A DNA stretch of 8,577 nucleotides from Anaerohalosphaeraceae bacterium (GTDB lineage Bacteria; Planctomycetota; Phycisphaerae; Sedimentisphaerales; Anaerohalosphaeraceae): contig DAOVIC010000075.1 in the NCBI GenBank assembly GCA_030671565.1, positions 1-8,577 on the forward strand, given 5' to 3'. A model generated the notes under the pieces. It did no database searches, had not been told where the DNA came from, and saw only the letters and a program-made list of their open reading frames with translations. Shown here in pieces: positions 7,336 through 8,577 of this stretch. The position numbers and the translations under genes are program-made. Each line of letters starts with the position of its first letter. The first letter of the stretch is position 1.

Positions 7336-7423
7336 GGAGAGGTGTCCGAGTGGCTTAAGGAGCCGGTTTCGAAAACCGGTGTACCCTTTTGGGGTACCGC
7401 GGGTTCGAATCCCGCCCTCTCCG
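7336..7423 (+). tRNA. tRNA-Ser (anticodon CGA)
   Basis: An 88-nt sequence folds as a class II tRNA. The acceptor stem GGAGAGG (7336-7342) pairs with CCTCTCC (7416-7422), with discriminator G at 7423. The D stem is TCC/GGA; the anticodon stem CCGGT (7363-7367) pairs with ACCGG (7375-7379) around loop TTCGAAA, giving anticodon CGA at 7370-7372, which reads UCG serine codons. The variable arm is long, a 6-bp stem at 7381-7386 with 7392-7397, as expected for serine. The T arm is GCGGG-TTCGAAT-CCCGC (7399-7415). CCA is not encoded, so it must be added after transcription. Six T residues follow immediately (7424-7429) and may aid termination. Confidence 0.97.
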
Positions 7424-7470
7424 TTTTTTGTTCTTCGGCGAGTTTGGCCGCAGGCTGGATTTGGCATAGG

Positions 7471-7566
7471 GTGTTCTGAAAAACTGTTCGCCTGCGGCAA
7501 AAAAAGCGTTTGCCGGTAGCTTACGGTTATATGTAATGATTAAATTGCAAGTTATTCAGAGTGCTC
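7471..7566 (+). repeat. 96-bp intergenic repeat, copy 2 (upstream of hisH)
   Basis: This is the partner of 6269-6364: same length, no gaps, 15 differences by hand count. Here the central hairpin is better: 7495-7501 pairs with 7509-7515 as seven Watson-Crick pairs around a 7-nt loop. The outer ends keep the same ten-base complementarity with three G-U pairs. Similarity also extends upstream with small gaps (TTCGGCG and TTTGGCCG at 7434-7450, matching 6239-6253). The copy lies between tRNA-Ser and hisH, and a TATAAT hexamer abuts its 3' end. Confidence 0.8.
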
Positions 7567-7572
7567 TATAAT
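7545..7572 (+). promoter_or_regulatory. Promoter candidate for hisHF
   Basis: TTGCAA (7545-7550) and a perfect TATAAT (7567-7572) are spaced by 16 bp. Transcription would start near 7579, giving a leader of about 100 nt before hisH. The -35 part lies inside repeat copy 2; the -10 lies just outside it. Copy 1 has TTGTAA at the matching place but AATTTT instead of TATAAT. Confidence 0.5.
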
Positions 7573-7595
7573 GTATTGCAAAGACTTGACTTAGA

Positions 7596-7631
7596 GCCGC
7601 AAGAGGCGTGTCCATGGCCTTCTTGGGCGGC
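7596..7631 (+). promoter_or_regulatory. Long imperfect hairpin in the hisH leader
   Basis: GCCGC (7596-7600) pairs with GCGGC (7627-7631), AAGA (7601-7604) with TCTT (7621-7624) and GGC (7605-7607) with GCC (7617-7619), leaving two small bulges and a 9-nt loop. Only CTTT follows, so it is a poor intrinsic terminator. It covers AAGAGG (7601-7606), a ribosome-binding-like site for a seven-codon ORF at 7614-7637. It could act as an attenuator-like or mRNA-stability element in the hisHF leader; this is inference. No histidine codon run is present, so it is not a classical his leader. Confidence 0.45.
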
Positions 7632-7678
7632 CTTTAGTACCCTTGAAAATCACTGGAAGAAATTTCGGATATGGTAAT

Positions 7679-8290
7679 ATGATAGTAGTAATCGATTATG
7701 GCGTTGGGAATGTTAAGAGCGTCACGAATGCCGTTAAATATATCGGCTGTGAGACTAAGGTGAGCTGCGATCCGGCTGACATCGAATCGGCGGACGGGCT
7801 TATTCTGCCGGGGGTCGGAGCCTGCGGGTATGCGATGGAAAAGCTGGGCGGGCTGGCCGACGTTATTTGCGATGTTGCAAAAGGCGGCAAACCTTTGCTT
7901 GGAATATGCCTGGGCTTTCAGATACTTTTCGATGAGAGTTTTGAGCACGGGACATTCAAGTGCCTTGGGCTTGTCGAGGGTAAAGTCGTTCCGATACCTG
8001 CGGGGAGAACTATTCCGCACATGGGTTGGAACTATGTTAAGTTTCCTGAGAGGATGGACCTGTTCGCTGGTCTGGGCGATGGGAAACATTTTGCATTCGC
8101 GCACTCTTACTATGCAGAAGTAACTGACGGCGATGCTGTGGTGGCATATACGGATTACGGAATGGATATCGCCGCGTCGGTTCAGAAGGGTAATATTTTC
8201 GGGTGTCAGTTCCATCCGGAAAAATCCGGCGTCGACGGTTTGGATGTTCTGCGGAATTTTGAGAAATACTGCAAGGGGGCAACATGCTGA
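7679..8290 (+). CDS. hisH: Imidazole glycerol phosphate synthase, glutaminase subunit HisH
   Basis: HisH is the class I glutamine amidotransferase subunit that releases ammonia from glutamine and channels it to HisF. The 203-residue protein has the expected N-terminus [14 protein letters not shown], the oxyanion-strand motif PGVGAC (44-49), the nucleophile Cys77 in GICLGFQ, and His179 and Glu181 in QFHPEKSG. The catalytic triad is therefore complete and the length typical (about 200). I chose ATG 7679 because it gives the standard HisH start; the frame opens at TTG 7643 without a binding site. The site for 7679 is weak (GGA at 7667-7669), while a better GGAAGA (7655-7660) fits an out-of-frame ATG at 7671. 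hisF begins inside its last codons, and the 7-nt overlap suggests coupled translation of the two subunits, which form a 1:1 complex. Confidence 0.96.
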   Translation: MIVVIDYGVGNVKSVTNAVKYIGCETKVSCDPADIESADGLILPGVGACGYAMEKLGGLADVICDVAKGGKPLLGICLGFQILFDESFEHGTFKCLGLVEGKVVPIPAGRTIPHMGWNYVKFPERMDLFAGLGDGKHFAFAHSYYAEVTDGDAVVAYTDYGMDIAASVQKGNIFGCQFHPEKSGVDGLDVLRNFEKYCKGATC

Positions 8291-8577
8291 CTAAACGTAT
8301 AATTCCGTGCCTCGATGTAAAAGATAACCGCGTTGTTAAAGGTGTCAATTTTTTGAACCTTCGCGATGCCGGCGATCCTGTCGAGCTTGGCGGTCGCTAT
8401 AGCGATGAAGGCGCGGACGAGCTTGTTTTTCTCGATATCACTGCTACTATTCGTTCGAACAAGACGATCATCGAACTGGTCGAGAAAGTTGCAGCGAACG
8501 TTTTTATTCCTTTTACGGTTGGCGGCGGTATTACGGAACCGGGCCAGATCGGTGAACTGCTTCGAAGCGGTGCGGAT
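8284..8577 (+). CDS. hisF: Imidazole glycerol phosphate synthase, cyclase subunit HisF (5' part)
   Basis: HisF is the (beta/alpha)8-barrel cyclase that combines ammonia from HisH with PRFAR to give imidazole glycerol phosphate and AICAR. The window holds the first 98 codons and ends in frame; the complete protein is usually about 250 residues. The start [12 protein letters not shown] carries the catalytic acid Asp11. Arg5 and Glu46, which with Lys99 and Glu167 form the ammonia gate in the known enzyme, are both present; Lys19 is conserved, and Lys99 would be the next codon outside the window. The phosphate-binding segment VGGGI (79-83) is clear. The ATG at 8284 lies within hisH (7-nt overlap) and is preceded by AAGGGGG (8273-8279), a strong ribosome binding site. 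No frame disruption is seen in the visible part. Confidence 0.96.
   Translation, partial: MLTKRIIPCLDVKDNRVVKGVNFLNLRDAGDPVELGGRYSDEGADELVFLDITATIRSNKTIIELVEKVAANVFIPFTVGGGITEPGQIGELLRSGAD

Noticed and set aside
7336..7423. tRNA-Ser as a phage or island attachment site
   Set aside because: No integrase and no second copy of the tRNA 3' end is seen in the window.
7160..7519. Open frame of 119 codons spanning the yebC terminator and tRNA-Ser
   Set aside because: It crosses a clear terminator and a well-folded tRNA, and has no binding site or family resemblance.
6269..7566. The repeat pair as a composite transposon or MITE
   Set aside because: No transposase lies between the copies, no target-site duplication is visible at either copy (flanks AATTGT/AATTTT and ATAGGG/TATAAT), and the copies are in direct orientation around housekeeping genes. 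A decayed element cannot be fully excluded.
7579..7678. Classical histidine attenuator in the hisH leader
   Set aside because: No leader peptide with consecutive histidine codons is present, and the hairpin lacks a T run.

Overview
The window is an ordinary bacterial chromosome segment in which every gene lies on the + strand. Protein similarity recalled by eye gives clear calls for nusA, infB, rbfA, hisG, a YebC/TACO1-family gene, hisH and the first 98 codons of hisF, plus a tRNA-Ser. Base composition is a little under half G+C. Ribosome binding sites are recognisable (AGAAG, GGAGAAG, AAGGA, AAAGGG, AAGGGGG), and two genes, infB and hisG, start at TTG. The lineage cannot be fixed from sequence alone. 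A lysine-rich, histone H1-like tail on a helix-hairpin-helix protein and a translation operon running into hisG made me think of Planctomycetota (Phycisphaerae-like); that is a low-confidence inference.

Region 1 (1-6212) looks like one transcription unit: nusA, infB, rbfA, an HhH-GPD-like protein, hisG. Gaps are 58, 30, 1 and 17 nt. The first three genes form the classic transcription/translation cluster: antitermination factor NusA, initiation factor IF-2 and 30S maturation factor RbfA. The fourth gene is the most unusual. It has an endonuclease III-like fold, but the positions of the catalytic lysine and aspartate and the Fe-S cysteines are not conserved, and it carries a 94-residue tail that is half lysine. 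The unit ends with hisG (ATP phosphoribosyltransferase, long form) and a hairpin with a weakly T-rich 3' flank.

Region 2 (6213-7335) holds yebC with its own ribosome binding site and a good Rho-independent terminator at 7192-7221, then a gene-free stretch with a weak promoter candidate and an inverted repeat ahead of the tRNA. Region 3 (7336-7423) is tRNA-Ser(CGA) with a long variable arm. Region 4 (7424-8577) has a 255-nt gene-free leader followed by hisH and hisF, which overlap by 7 nt. Together they encode the two subunits of imidazole glycerol phosphate synthase. The his pathway is thus split: hisG is separated from hisHF by yebC and the tRNA.

The main unexplained structure is a pair of ungapped 96-bp imperfect repeats (81/96 identical by my hand count) at 6269-6364, upstream of yebC, and 7471-7566, upstream of hisH. 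Their ends can pair with each other through Watson-Crick and G-U pairs, and a shared internal hairpin is possible. They look like a dispersed intergenic element or structured RNA. The hisH leader also carries a long imperfect hairpin containing a tiny ORF. No CRISPR array, transposase, phage gene or defence system is visible.
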